Assembly: GCF_022374935.2 (NCBI RefSeq)
Contig: NZ_CP092430.2
Span: forward strand, 434,001 to 498,000
Reading direction: 5' to 3'
Length of the DNA stretch: 64,000 nucleotides
Source of the DNA: Mycolicibacter virginiensis
GTDB taxonomy: Bacteria; Actinomycetota; Actinomycetes; Mycobacteriales; Mycobacteriaceae
Shown here: positions 17,402-26,208 of the stretch, piece after piece
How the letters are laid out: every line of letters starts with the position of its first letter
Numbering within the stretch: the first letter of the stretch is position 1
Made by a program: the position numbers and the translations under genes
Notes under the pieces: generated by a model
The model's input: the letters and a program-made list of their open reading frames with translations, nothing else
Database searches by the model: none
Told to the model about the DNA's origin: nothing

Positions 17402-18182
17402 CGACTTTGAATTCCAGCCCGGTCACGTGCCGGGATTCGTCGGAGACTAGGAACAGCACCGCGTTGCTCACGTCGCGCGCCTCGGTCATCACGATCGGCA
17501 AGGCGTTGCTGAAGATCGGGGCCAGATCGGAGCGGGTCTCGGCCAGCAGCCCGTGCAGCCCGTCCGGGCGCATCCCGGTCTCCACTCCGGTGGGATGCAC
17601 AGTGTTGACCCGAACATTCACCGCGGCAAGCTCATTGGCCAGCGCCCGGCTCATGCCGACGACACCGTGCTTGGACGCGGTATAGGGCGTGTGCAAAGGG
17701 CTGCCCTTCAACCCAGCCACCGAGCTGATGTTGATAAGGCTGCCGCCGTGGGAAACCAGATGCGGCAGCGCCGCCGCACAGGTATTCCAGGTGCCGATCA
17801 GGTTCACATCGACAACGGTGCGCCACTGTGCCGAGGTGGTGGTGTCCCAGGTGCCGGCGGTGATCACGCCGGCATTGGCGATCGAGGCGTCCAGGCCGCC
17901 CAACTGGGCGACCCCCTCGTCGACCGCGGCGGCCAGGGCCGCGGCGTCACGCACGTCCACGACGTGGGTGACGGCACGGCGCCCGCGCTGTCGCACCAAA
18001 TCGGCCGTCTCGTCGAGGTCTTCGATCGTGGCCAGCGGATAGTCGACCTCGGGAAGCGACGCGCAGACATCGACCAGGATCAGGTCGGCGCCTTCCTCGG
18101 CCAGCCGCACCGCGTGGCTGCGCCCCATTCCCCGTGCGGCTCCGGTGACCAATACCTTCTTGCCGGTGACCCGCCCGCTCAT
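17379..18182 (-). CDS. mycofactocin-type SDR oxidoreductase (1)
   Basis: 267-residue short-chain dehydrogenase. The dinucleotide motif is TGAARGMGRSHAVRLAEEGA, followed by D for NAD(H) choice (LILVDVC), NAG (ANAGVI), catalytic Ser (ISSVAG) and YxxxK (YTASK). The RSHAVRLAEEGAD and VDVC pattern with the long insertion after it is typical of mycofactocin-coupled SDRs, whose NAD is held tightly and reoxidised through mycofactocin. The start overlaps the stop of the upstream SDR (ATGA). No mycofactocin biosynthesis gene is in this window. Confidence 0.88.
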   Translation of the reverse strand: MSGRVTGKKVLVTGAARGMGRSHAVRLAEEGADLILVDVCASLPEVDYPLATIEDLDETADLVRQRGRRAVTHVVDVRDAAALAAAVDEGVAQLGGLDASIANAGVITAGTWDTTTSAQWRTVVDVNLIGTWNTCAAALPHLVSHGGSLINISSVAGLKGSPLHTPYTASKHGVVGMSRALANELAAVNVRVNTVHPTGVETGMRPDGLHGLLAETRSDLAPIFSNALPIVMTEARDVSNAVLFLVSDESRHVTGLEFKVDAGVTLR

Positions 18183-19009
18183 AGCTTGTTGCAGAACCCT
18201 GCGTCGACGGGCAGCGTCACCCCGGTGACGTACTTGCCGGCGTCCGACACCAGGTAGGCGATGGCCGCGCTGATGTCCTCGGGCTCGAGTAACTGCACTG
18301 GCAGCGAATTCTGCAGGTGCGGCCCGCCGCCGGGATAGTTCTGCAGGAACTCGGTCATCGCCGGGTTGACCGCCATCATGGTGTTCACCCCGGTCGGATG
18401 CACGCTGTTGACCCGAATGCTGTGCGGCGCCAGAGCATTGGCCAGCGTGCGCATCAGGCCCACGATGCCGTGCTTGGAGGCGGCGTAGCCCAGGCCGCCG
18501 CCTTGCGTGCCGCCGAATCCGATCAGCCCGGCAGTCGAGCTGGTGAACACGATCGATCCGCCGCGGTTGCCGGCGATCAGGTGTGGAATCGCGGCCTTGG
18601 CGGTGTGGAACGCGCCGACGAGATTGACGTCGAGCACGTCGGTCCACAACTGCAGATCTTCGTCGTCGGTCAGCTCGCGAAACGCCATCGTGGCGATACC
18701 CGCGTTGACGCAGACGATGTCGAGGCGGCCGAAGTGCTCCACGCCGGCATCCAGTGCCGCCTTCAGGGTCGGAAAGTCGCGGACGTCGGCAATCGAGGCG
18801 AGCATCTTGCCGCCCTGGGCTTCCACCAAAGCCACGGTCTCGTCGAGTTCTTCGCGGGAGCCCATCGGATAGCCGGTGGAAGAGATATCGGCACAGATAT
18901 CGACCCCGATGATGTCGGCGCCCTCGGCGGCCAGCCGCACCGCATGGCTGCGGCCCTGCCCACGCGCAACGCCGGTGATGAACGCAACCTGCCCATTCAG
19001 TGAACCCAT
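18179..19009 (-). CDS. mycofactocin-type SDR oxidoreductase (2)
   Basis: 276-residue SDR, paralogous to its neighbour: cofactor motif TGVARGQGRSHAVRLAAEGA, IGVDICADI, VNAGIA, catalytic Ser in VFTSSTAG and YAASK. It fits the mycofactocin-coupled group. ATG 19009 was chosen because the MGSLNGQVAF start is canonical; a longer frame would run into the operator. First gene of the SDR-SDR-CMD operon, divergent from a tetR gene with a 13-bp palindrome in the 46-base gap. Confidence 0.88.
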   Translation of the reverse strand: MGSLNGQVAFITGVARGQGRSHAVRLAAEGADIIGVDICADISSTGYPMGSREELDETVALVEAQGGKMLASIADVRDFPTLKAALDAGVEHFGRLDIVCVNAGIATMAFRELTDDEDLQLWTDVLDVNLVGAFHTAKAAIPHLIAGNRGGSIVFTSSTAGLIGFGGTQGGGLGYAASKHGIVGLMRTLANALAPHSIRVNSVHPTGVNTMMAVNPAMTEFLQNYPGGGPHLQNSLPVQLLEPEDISAAIAYLVSDAGKYVTGVTLPVDAGFCNKL

Positions 19010-19019
19010 GCGGGCTACG

Positions 19020-19032
19020 GTAACCTGGTTAC
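19020..19032. promoter_or_regulatory. palindrome between SDR and second tetR
   Basis: GTAACC-T-GGTTAC, a perfect 6+1+6 inverted repeat in the 46-base divergent gap (SDR start 19009, tetR start 19056). Size and place fit an operator for the adjacent TetR. Confidence 0.6.
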
Positions 19033-19055
19033 TCAACGGCGGCAAGGGGTTTTTA

Positions 19056-19622
19056 GTGGACAGTGCGGAAGACCGGATCTTGGCCATCGTGGTCGAGATC
19101 CTGGAGACCGAGGGCTATGAAGCGGTCCAGCTGCGTGAGGTGGCCCGCCGCGCCCGGATGTCACTGGCGACCATCTACAAGCGCTATGCAACCCGCGACG
19201 AACTGATCTTGGCGGCGCTGGACAGCTGGATGCAGCAGAACCGCTACTCGGGTATCGCGCCGCACGCACGCGAGCCGGGCGAATCCATCTATGCGGCGCT
19301 GATGAGCTTGTACCGCACCATCTTCGAGCCCTGGGAGCGGCATCCGGCGATGCTGACGGCCTACGTTCGGGCACGGTCGGCCCCCGGCGGTGACGCCTTG
19401 GTTCGCCGCGGCCTGGACGCGGTGGGACCCGCAATGCGGGCGGCCATGTCCGACGTCGACGAAGCCTTCATCGCCGACCTGGACGTCATCATCTCCAACC
19501 TGGTGTACGGGTTGTCCGCGCGGTTCGCCGCCGGCGAGATCGCCATCACCGATATGCTGCCCAGCCTGGATCGAGCGCTGTACTGGCTCACCAGCGGATA
19601 CGAGCAACAGAGCGGCCGCTAG
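19056..19622 (+). CDS. TetR-family regulator (2)
   Basis: 188-residue TetR regulator with an N-terminal helix-turn-helix (about 5-50: ILAIVVEILETEGYEA then RRARMSLATIYKRYATRDEL). The C-terminal half is helical and ligand-binding by family analogy. The start is GTG 19056 with AAGGGG upstream; no good ATG exists. Divergent from the SDR operon. It probably controls SDR-SDR-CMD and possibly the VOC-SRPBCC gene that follows 29 bases later. Confidence 0.85.
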   Translation: MDSAEDRILAIVVEILETEGYEAVQLREVARRARMSLATIYKRYATRDELILAALDSWMQQNRYSGIAPHAREPGESIYAALMSLYRTIFEPWERHPAMLTAYVRARSAPGGDALVRRGLDAVGPAMRAAMSDVDEAFIADLDVIISNLVYGLSARFAAGEIAITDMLPSLDRALYWLTSGYEQQSGR

Positions 19623-19651
19623 CTGGTGGCGCCTCGACGTACGCTGACGCT

Positions 19652-20452
19652 ATGGCCGACATCGAGTTCACCTCGGTCGCACCGATCATTCCCGTGCGAG
19701 ACCTCGACGCTGCACTGGACCGCTACCGTCGGCTCGGCTTCACCGTCAACCACTACGGCGGCCCGGCCCGATACGGATTCGCCGATCGCGGACCGGTTTC
19801 GTTGCACCTTTCCGAGTGGGCCGAGCACGATCCGCTGCGCACCGCCGCCAGTGTGTACTTCTATGTCGACGACGCCGACGCCCTCTACGCGCAATGGTCG
19901 GCGTCGGGCGTGCCGGGGCGCTTCGTCGAACCGGTCGACACCGACTACCAGCTCAGGGAATTCGCCTATATCGACCCCGAAGGCACCTTGCATCGGGTCG
20001 GGTCGTCACTGCCGGCGAAGGTCGTCAGCGCCAGCAGGGTGATCGCGGCGCCAGCGAAGCTGATCTTCGACTTCATCGCCGACCCGGCCCGGCAGCCGCG
20101 CTGGGACGGCAACGCGAATCTGGCCGAAGCCGCACCCGGCCAACGGGTTCATGCCGTCGGGGATGTCTTCACCATGACGCTGACCATGGGAACGGTCCGG
20201 GAGAACCACGTAGTGGAGTTCGAGGAGGGACGCCGTATCGCCTGGCGCCCAGCGGCCCCCGGGTGTGACCCGCCGGGGCACCTGTGGCGGTGGGAGCTCG
20301 AGCCGCTCGGGCCGGCGCGCACTCGAGTAACCCACACCTACGATTGGTCGGAGCTGTCCGACCCGAATCGTCTCGCTCGCGCCCGGGCCACCACCGCGGG
20401 CAAGCTCGCGGCCTCGTTGTCCCGGCTTGCCGCGTTGGTCGAGGTCTCCTGA
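19652..20452 (+). CDS. VOC-SRPBCC fusion protein
   Basis: 266 residues in two domains. Residues 1 to about 125 are a glyoxalase/bleomycin-resistance (VOC) fold (APIIPVRDLDAALDRYRRLG start, FAYIDPEGTLHRVG end). Residues about 128-265 are an SRPBCC/START-like ligand-binding domain (SRVIAAPAKLIFDFIADPAR start, HTYDWSEL end). There is no stop or frameshift between them. Both domains bind small hydrophobic or aromatic molecules, so this may be a ring-modifying enzyme of the cassette or a sequestering protein. Same strand as, and 29 bases after, the tetR gene. Confidence 0.82.
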   Translation: MADIEFTSVAPIIPVRDLDAALDRYRRLGFTVNHYGGPARYGFADRGPVSLHLSEWAEHDPLRTAASVYFYVDDADALYAQWSASGVPGRFVEPVDTDYQLREFAYIDPEGTLHRVGSSLPAKVVSASRVIAAPAKLIFDFIADPARQPRWDGNANLAEAAPGQRVHAVGDVFTMTLTMGTVRENHVVEFEEGRRIAWRPAAPGCDPPGHLWRWELEPLGPARTRVTHTYDWSELSDPNRLARARATTAGKLAASLSRLAALVEVS

Positions 20453-20469
20453 ACTCGGCTGTTCCGAGC

Positions 20470-22662
20470 TCAGCGGTTGTCGGCGAACGAGCGCAGTGCG
20501 TCAACCTGTGCGGGATCCAGTGAGGGGCGGACGTTTTCGCGTGCCGTGGCGATGTCGGCCACGGTGACGTCGGCGGCGTCGATACTGCGCCGCATCGCAG
20601 TCAGGGCAGCTTCGCGCAGCAGTGCCACACAGTCCGCGGCGCTGTAACCCTCCAGATCCGCGGCCAGCACGTCGAGGTCGACGTCGTCATGCAGCGGAAC
20701 GGATTTGCCGGACACCCGCAGGATCTGGCGGCGGGCATCGGCATCCGGCGGTTCGACGAATACCAGCTTCTCCAGCCGGCCCGGACGGGTCAGCGCCGGG
20801 TCGATCAGCTCGGGCCGGTTGGTGGCACCGACCACCACCACGTCGCGCAGCGGGTTGACGCCGTCAAGCTCGGTGAGCAGCGCGGCCACCACCCGGTCGG
20901 TGACCCCGGAATCGAAGCTTTGCCCACGCCGCGGTGCCAGGGCATCGATCTCGTCGAGGAACACCAGCGATGGCGCTGAATCGCGGGCGCGCTGGAACAG
21001 ATCCCGCACCGCTCGTTCACTGCTGCCCACCCATTTATCCATCAGCTCCGCGCCTTTGACGGAATGCACACTGACGCGACCGGACCCCGCTAGGGCGCGC
21101 ACCACGAAGGTCTTGCCGCAGCCGGGCGGGCCGTAGAGCAGCACGCCGTGCGGAGGGTCGACGCCTAGGCGGGTGAACGTGTCCGGGTGCTGCAGCGGCC
21201 ACAGCACCGCTTCGGTCAGTGCCTGCTTGGTGGCGACCATGTCGCCGACGTCGTCGAGGGTGACTGATCCGACGGACACCTCTGCGGCCGCCGAGCGCGA
21301 CAGCGGCCGGATCACGCTGAGCGCTCCGACCAGGTCCTGCTGGGTGAGCTTCGGGTCCTCATCGTTGTCGCTGGCCCGCGACGCCGCCCGCAGTGCCGCC
21401 TCGCGAACCAGTGCGGCGAGGTCTGCGGCCACGAAACCCGGTGTGCGTTCTGCGATCTCACCCAAGATCAGCTCCGTGGTGGGAACCGAGATGAGTAGGG
21501 TGGCCAACAGCGCTGCCCGGGTCGCGCCGTCGGGCAGACTCAGCCGGATCTCGCGATCGCACAATTCGGGCGCCCGCAGTCGAGGATCGACATGGTCCGG
21601 AAGTGCCGACGTCGCGATGAACGCCACCCCTTCGGTGGCCACCACATTGCGCAATTCGGCGAGGATCAGCGTCGCCACCGGTTCTGACGGTTCGGGCAGC
21701 AGCGTGTCGACATCGGCGATCAGCAGCACCCCGCCGCCGTTGCACACCTGCGTCGCCGCCGACCGCACCGCGGCCAGCCGCTCATCGGCGGCCAGCGCCC
21801 CGATTTCGGGACCGTCCAGCTCGATGAGCCGGCGCCCCTCACACACCGCCCGGACCAGGGTCGTCTTACCCACCCCGGCCGGCCCCGATACCAGCACGCC
21901 GAGATTCGTCCCCGCACGCAGGGTTTTCAACAGCTGCGGTTCATCGAGCGCGAGCTTGAGCCATTCGGCGAGCTTGGCGGCCTGCGCTTCGCAGCCCTTG
22001 AGTTCGTCGATGGCGATGCGGGCCGGGACGGGCGGCTTGGCGACAGTCGTCACCGGTGCGGTGGGGGCGCTACCAAAGGTGACCAGCGAGTTGGGCTGCA
22101 CACTGACCGGCCCGGCCGGATCCACACCGGTGACCGTCAACAATTCCGAGGTCCAGCTGATGCCGACGGCCGATGCCAATGCGGCGGTGGCCGCCGAGGT
22201 GGACGTGCCGGGCCCGAGGTCGCGGGGCAGCAGGGAGACCGCATCGCCGACGGTCATCACCTTGCCCAGCAACGCCTGGCGCAATGTGGTGGGCGACAAC
22301 GTCTGGGAGGCCAGCGCTGACCCGCTCAGTGTCACCGAGCGGGCGCCGTAGACGGTCACCGCGGCCACGACGACCTGCGTGCCGTCGCGCAGGCCGGCGT
22401 TGGACAGTGTCACGTCGTCGAGCAGCGCCACACCGGCCGGGGCGCCCGGACTCGTCAGCCCCGCTACCGCCGACGTCGTGCGCGAACCGGTCAGCGAGAC
22501 CGCATCCCACTCCCGGATGCCCAGGGCGGCAACGGCTTCGGGGTGCAGTCGTACCACGCCACGGCGGGCGTCGACGGCGGAGGTGTTGAGTCGGGCGATC
22601 AGCGTCAGGTGCCGGGAGGTGTCGACCCGGCGGTCTTCTTCGCGCTCTTGCGTGGAACCCAC
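20470..22662 (-). CDS. Cdc48-like AAA ATPase, Rv0435c-like
   Basis: 730 residues, close to the 728 of Rv0435c. An N-domain (about 1-210) of the Cdc48 double-psi-barrel type (NTSAVDARRGVVRLHPEAVA) is followed by two AAA modules. D1 has Walker A GPAGVGKTT, but its Walker B reads LLIADVD without the usual Glu. D2 has Walker A GPPGCGKT, Walker B LVFLDEIDAL, sensor GATNRPELIDPAL and R-fingers (RPGRLEK). It probably unfolds or remodels proteins using mainly D2. GTG 22662 was chosen since it gives the family length. Confidence 0.88.
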   Translation of the reverse strand: MGSTQEREEDRRVDTSRHLTLIARLNTSAVDARRGVVRLHPEAVAALGIREWDAVSLTGSRTTSAVAGLTSPGAPAGVALLDDVTLSNAGLRDGTQVVVAAVTVYGARSVTLSGSALASQTLSPTTLRQALLGKVMTVGDAVSLLPRDLGPGTSTSAATAALASAVGISWTSELLTVTGVDPAGPVSVQPNSLVTFGSAPTAPVTTVAKPPVPARIAIDELKGCEAQAAKLAEWLKLALDEPQLLKTLRAGTNLGVLVSGPAGVGKTTLVRAVCEGRRLIELDGPEIGALAADERLAAVRSAATQVCNGGGVLLIADVDTLLPEPSEPVATLILAELRNVVATEGVAFIATSALPDHVDPRLRAPELCDREIRLSLPDGATRAALLATLLISVPTTELILGEIAERTPGFVAADLAALVREAALRAASRASDNDEDPKLTQQDLVGALSVIRPLSRSAAAEVSVGSVTLDDVGDMVATKQALTEAVLWPLQHPDTFTRLGVDPPHGVLLYGPPGCGKTFVVRALAGSGRVSVHSVKGAELMDKWVGSSERAVRDLFQRARDSAPSLVFLDEIDALAPRRGQSFDSGVTDRVVAALLTELDGVNPLRDVVVVGATNRPELIDPALTRPGRLEKLVFVEPPDADARRQILRVSGKSVPLHDDVDLDVLAADLEGYSAADCVALLREAALTAMRRSIDAADVTVADIATARENVRPSLDPAQVDALRSFADNR

Positions 22663-22737
22663 CCGGACATTATCGGCATAGCACCGGGCGGCCTCCCCGG
22701 TAACAGGCGGATCGTCTGCGAACGCTTGAATAGAGCC

Positions 22738-23298
22738 ATGCGGTCCGGCGTGCTGATTTCGGCGATCTGTGCGGTCACCCTGCTGAGTGTCCCGGCCCCG
22801 GCCGGGGCCGACGGTGTATCCCCGTTGTCCGACCTGGTGGACGCCGCCGCCCAGCGGCTGCAGGTTGCCGACGACGTGGCGGCGATCAAATGGCAGACCG
22901 GCGGCGCCATCGAGGACCCGGCTCGAGTCGGGCAGCAGTTGGCGAAGCTGGCGACCGAGGCCGCTGGGAAAAACCTCGACCCCGACTACGTGCGGCGGAT
23001 CTTCGCCGACCAGATCGCCGCGACCGAGGCCGCTGAGCACTACCGGTTCGCCCAGTGGAAGCTGGACCCGGCGGCCGCCCCATCCACCGCGCCCGAACTG
23101 GCGGCCTCGCGGGCGCGCATCGACGGCTTCAACGAGGTCATGCTGGCCCAGATCGGCCAGCGCTGGGAGCTGCTGCACTCACCGGATTGCGCCGGGGAAC
23201 TCGGCGAGGCAACCCGAACCGTCAGCGTTACACGCCAGCTCGACGAGTTCTACCGGCGGGCGCTGGAGACGGCGACCCGGGACTACTGCCTGCGGTAG
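22738..23298 (+). CDS. secreted chorismate mutase (AroQ-gamma)
   Basis: 186-residue exported protein with a cleavable signal peptide (about 1-25, cut near AGA-DG). The all-helical AroQ domain carries LVDAAAQRLQVADDVAAIKW, DQIAATEAAEHYRFAQW and the conserved Cys pair near the C-terminus (SPDCAG and RDYCLR). It converts chorismate to prephenate, outside the cytoplasm, like M. tuberculosis Rv1885c. Why mycobacteria export this activity is not settled. It is divergent from the AAA gene (75-base gap) and lies in a place where M. tuberculosis has no such gene. Confidence 0.85.
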   Translation: MRSGVLISAICAVTLLSVPAPAGADGVSPLSDLVDAAAQRLQVADDVAAIKWQTGGAIEDPARVGQQLAKLATEAAGKNLDPDYVRRIFADQIAATEAAEHYRFAQWKLDPAAAPSTAPELAASRARIDGFNEVMLAQIGQRWELLHSPDCAGELGEATRTVSVTRQLDEFYRRALETATRDYCLR

Positions 23299-23299
23299 C

Positions 23300-24202
23300 T
23301 CAGCGACCTGGTTTGCGCAGCCGCAGCCGGGCCATCGACTGCCCACTGGGACGTCGGATGCCGCGCCGCACGCCGGGACGGCGGTTCGGCTGCGCCCGGC
23401 GGATCGCCCGCCGCGCGGCCCGGCGCTCCTTGGGGGCGTCTTCCCACGCCTCCGGGTGTGCGGCAACCCAGCGCTGGCTGCGGACCGAGAACGGAATGGT
23501 GCACAGGTAGGCCCCGATCAGCACCAGCACCAGCACGTAGGGGAACAGGAATGCCGCCGCGGCCACCAGTGCCAGCACCGCCAGCAGCACGGCGGCCAGG
23601 TGCGGCGGTACCGAGACGGCGTGCATCTTGCGCATCGGGATTCGGCTGACCAACAGCATCGACGTGCCCACCACCCAGATGCAGGTGAACCATTGCGATG
23701 TCCACCATCCGTCGCCGAACTCCAGCTTGGCTGCCAACAGGCCCATCAGGGTGATGGCGCCGGCCGGGGCGGGCATGCCGACGAAGAACTCCCGGGTGTA
23801 GGCCGGCAGGGTGGCGTCGTCGAGCAGGGTGTTGAACCGGGCCAGCCGCAACACCACGCACACCGCATACAGCAGCACCACGATCCAGCCCGCCGGCTGT
23901 GTCGACAGCAGCGTCACATAGATCACCACCGCGGGCGCCACCCCGAAGTCGACGGCGTCAGCCAGAGAGTCGATCTCGGCGCCCATCCGCGACTCCGCGT
24001 CCAGGATGCGGGCCACCCGGCCGTCCAGGCCGTCGAGGATGGCGGCGGCGGCGATCAGGGCCATCGCGAGGTGCGGCTGCCCGTCCAGCGCGTACTTGAT
24101 CGACGTCAGCCCGGCGCAGATCGCCAGCACCGTCATGGAACTGGGCAGGATGTGCAGACCCACCGGGCCCCGGCTGCGGGCCTGCTGGGCAGGAGTCGTC
24201 AT
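23300..24202 (-). CDS. pssA: CDP-diacylglycerol-serine O-phosphatidyltransferase
   Basis: 300-residue integral membrane enzyme making phosphatidylserine from CDP-DAG and serine. The CDP-alcohol phosphotransferase signature is intact ([11 protein letters not shown]...G...D...D, about residues 57-82). Some seven or eight hydrophobic helices follow, then a strongly basic cytosolic tail (about 245-300) rich in Arg and Pro. It overlaps the psd stop by four bases and is translated after psd in the same operon. Matches Rv0436c. Confidence 0.93.
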   Translation of the reverse strand: MTTPAQQARSRGPVGLHILPSSMTVLAICAGLTSIKYALDGQPHLAMALIAAAAILDGLDGRVARILDAESRMGAEIDSLADAVDFGVAPAVVIYVTLLSTQPAGWIVVLLYAVCVVLRLARFNTLLDDATLPAYTREFFVGMPAPAGAITLMGLLAAKLEFGDGWWTSQWFTCIWVVGTSMLLVSRIPMRKMHAVSVPPHLAAVLLAVLALVAAAAFLFPYVLVLVLIGAYLCTIPFSVRSQRWVAAHPEAWEDAPKERRAARRAIRRAQPNRRPGVRRGIRRPSGQSMARLRLRKPGR

Positions 24203-24906
24203 GACAGGTCGGCCAGGACGGTCTCGCCGGCGACCATGCGCTGGCCGACGCCGACCAGCGGCTGCGTCCCGACCGGCAGGTAGACGTCGAGGCGTGAACC
24301 GAAGCGGATCAAGCCGTAGGTATCGCCGATCGCCAGATGGTCACCGGGCCGGGTGTCGCAGAGGATGCGCCGGGCCACCAGCCCGGCGACCTGCACGGCG
24401 ATCACCTCGGTGCCGTCAGCGGTGCGGATCCGCACACTGTTGCGCTCGTTGTCTTCGGCGGCTTCGGCGCGATCCGCGGACCCGAACCGGCCGGCCCGGT
24501 GCAGCACCTCGATCACCTCACCGCCGATTGGAGCCCGCTGTACGTGCGCGTCGAACACCGACATGAAGATGCTGACCCGCGGCAACGGAGTATCGGGCAG
24601 GTCCAGCTCCGGCGGTGGAGGTGCCGAGTCGACCAGGCAGACCACGCCATCGGCGGGAGCCACCACCACACCGGGACGGGTCGGTGGAACCCGGTGCGGA
24701 TGCCGGAAGAACCCGGCGCAGGCGCCCGCAGCCAGCAACCCGGCGCCGCGCAGCCAAGGCTGTTTGCGGCCCAGCAGCGCCACGCCCAGCGCACTGCCGA
24801 CGAAAGGCAGCCCGGCGCTGTGCATCGGCGGCACCGTCGAGCGCACCAGCTCGATCAGGTGCCGAAGACCGCCGGGATCATCTGCTGCGCGGGGGCGTCT
24901 GGCCAT
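24199..24906 (-). CDS. psd: phosphatidylserine decarboxylase
   Basis: 235-residue pyruvoyl enzyme converting phosphatidylserine to phosphatidylethanolamine. It has an N-terminal hydrophobic segment (about 30-65), conserved [18 protein letters not shown] and [13 protein letters not shown]. The self-cleavage site is [10 protein letters not shown] near residue 211, where the Ser becomes the pyruvoyl group. Length fits the short bacterial PSD-A type. Coupled with pssA by a four-base overlap, so the two successive steps are made together. Matches Rv0437c. Confidence 0.93.
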   Translation of the reverse strand: MARRPRAADDPGGLRHLIELVRSTVPPMHSAGLPFVGSALGVALLGRKQPWLRGAGLLAAGACAGFFRHPHRVPPTRPGVVVAPADGVVCLVDSAPPPPELDLPDTPLPRVSIFMSVFDAHVQRAPIGGEVIEVLHRAGRFGSADRAEAAEDNERNSVRIRTADGTEVIAVQVAGLVARRILCDTRPGDHLAIGDTYGLIRFGSRLDVYLPVGTQPLVGVGQRMVAGETVLADLS

Positions 24907-24964
24907 TGGGCCATCTTAGAAGCTGCGGTCTTTATCCGGTTTGTGCGTTGGTCCCAGGTTCGGC

Positions 24965-26194
24965 TCACCCGGTCAGGTCCCAGACTTCCACCTCGGTGCC
25001 AACCGGCAGCTCGGTCACCTCGTCGGCGATGTCCAGGAGGCAGTTGGCCGAAGCCAGGTAGCGCAGATGGTGCGACGCAGGCGGCCCGTAGTTGGTGACC
25101 GTCCCGGTTTCGTAGTTGAGCAGCCCGCGCCGGAACTGCCGCTTGCCGGCCGGTGAGACCAGTTTCTCGCTCAGTACCGCGGTGCGGCGCGGGCGATCCG
25201 GCTTAGACAGGCCCATCGCGCGGCGCAGCGCGGGCCGGACGAAGACCTCGAAGGACACCTGGGCGCTGACCGGGTTGCCCGGCAGCGTGATGATGGCCGC
25301 TCCGGACCCAGGCGAGCCCACCCGCCCGATGCCCTGCGGCATCCCGGGCTGCATCGCCACCTTGACGAAGTGCACGCCCTGGTCGCCATCGCGGCCGAAG
25401 ACGTCCTTGACCACCTCGTAGGCGCCCGCGCTGACCCCGCCGCTGGTGATCACCAGATCCACCGCCCCGTCCCGTACGCCGTAGCGGTCGAGGACGTCGG
25501 TGAATGCGGCGGTGTCGTCGGCGACCGTCACGGCGGCCACCACCTCGGCGCCGGCGTCACGTACCGCGGCCGACAGCATCACCCCGTTGGATTCATAGAT
25601 CTGGCCGGGCGCCAGCGGAGTGCCGGGTTTGATCAGTTCGGAACCGGTGGAGATCACCAGCACGCGTTGCCGGGGCCGCACCGTCAGCTCGGGCAGACCC
25701 AGTGCCGAGGCCAGGCCGGCCGCCGGCGCACTGACGAGTTGCCCCGCCCAGAGCACCGTGGCGCCCTCAGCGACGTCGCCGCCGGCCCGACGGATGTGGC
25801 GGCCCTTGGCGGTGGCGGCGTTGATCTGGACCACGTCGATGCCGCCGTCGGTGGCCTCGACGGGAATCACCCCGTCGGCGCCGTACGGGATCGGCGCTCC
25901 GGTCATGATGCGGTGCGCGGTGCCCGGTGTCAGCGTCGGGATATCGGTACGTCCGGCCGGAATATCTTCGGTGACAGGCAGACTCACCGGCGATTCGGGT
26001 GTCGCGTTGGCGATGTCGTCGGTGAGCACGGCATAGCCGTCCATCCCGGAGTTGTCGAAGACCGGCAGCGAGATCGGTGCGATCACGTCCGCGGCCAGTA
26101 CCAGTCCCTCGGCATCGGCCAGTGCGACCGTGGCCGGTGGGCGGGCCTGGATCAGCTCGGTGACGGCCCGTTGGTGCTCTTCGACGGATCGCAT
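24965..26194 (-). CDS. moeA2: molybdopterin molybdenumtransferase MoeA2
   Basis: 409-residue enzyme that inserts molybdate into adenylated molybdopterin. Visible parts: the N-terminal segment with FDNSGMDGYAV, the domain with TGAPIPYGADGVIPVE, the MoCF-binding domain (VLVISTGSELIKPG, then LVITSGGVSAGAYEVV, ITLPGNPVSAQVSFEVFV) and the C-terminal MoeA domain IV. ATG 26194 gives the expected N-terminus (MRSVEEHQRAV). Same direction as psd with a 58-base gap. Matches Rv0438c. Confidence 0.92.
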   Translation of the reverse strand: MRSVEEHQRAVTELIQARPPATVALADAEGLVLAADVIAPISLPVFDNSGMDGYAVLTDDIANATPESPVSLPVTEDIPAGRTDIPTLTPGTAHRIMTGAPIPYGADGVIPVEATDGGIDVVQINAATAKGRHIRRAGGDVAEGATVLWAGQLVSAPAAGLASALGLPELTVRPRQRVLVISTGSELIKPGTPLAPGQIYESNGVMLSAAVRDAGAEVVAAVTVADDTAAFTDVLDRYGVRDGAVDLVITSGGVSAGAYEVVKDVFGRDGDQGVHFVKVAMQPGMPQGIGRVGSPGSGAAIITLPGNPVSAQVSFEVFVRPALRRAMGLSKPDRPRRTAVLSEKLVSPAGKRQFRRGLLNYETGTVTNYGPPASHHLRYLASANCLLDIADEVTELPVGTEVEVWDLTG

Positions 26195-26208
26195 CCCGAC
26201 AGTCTGAC

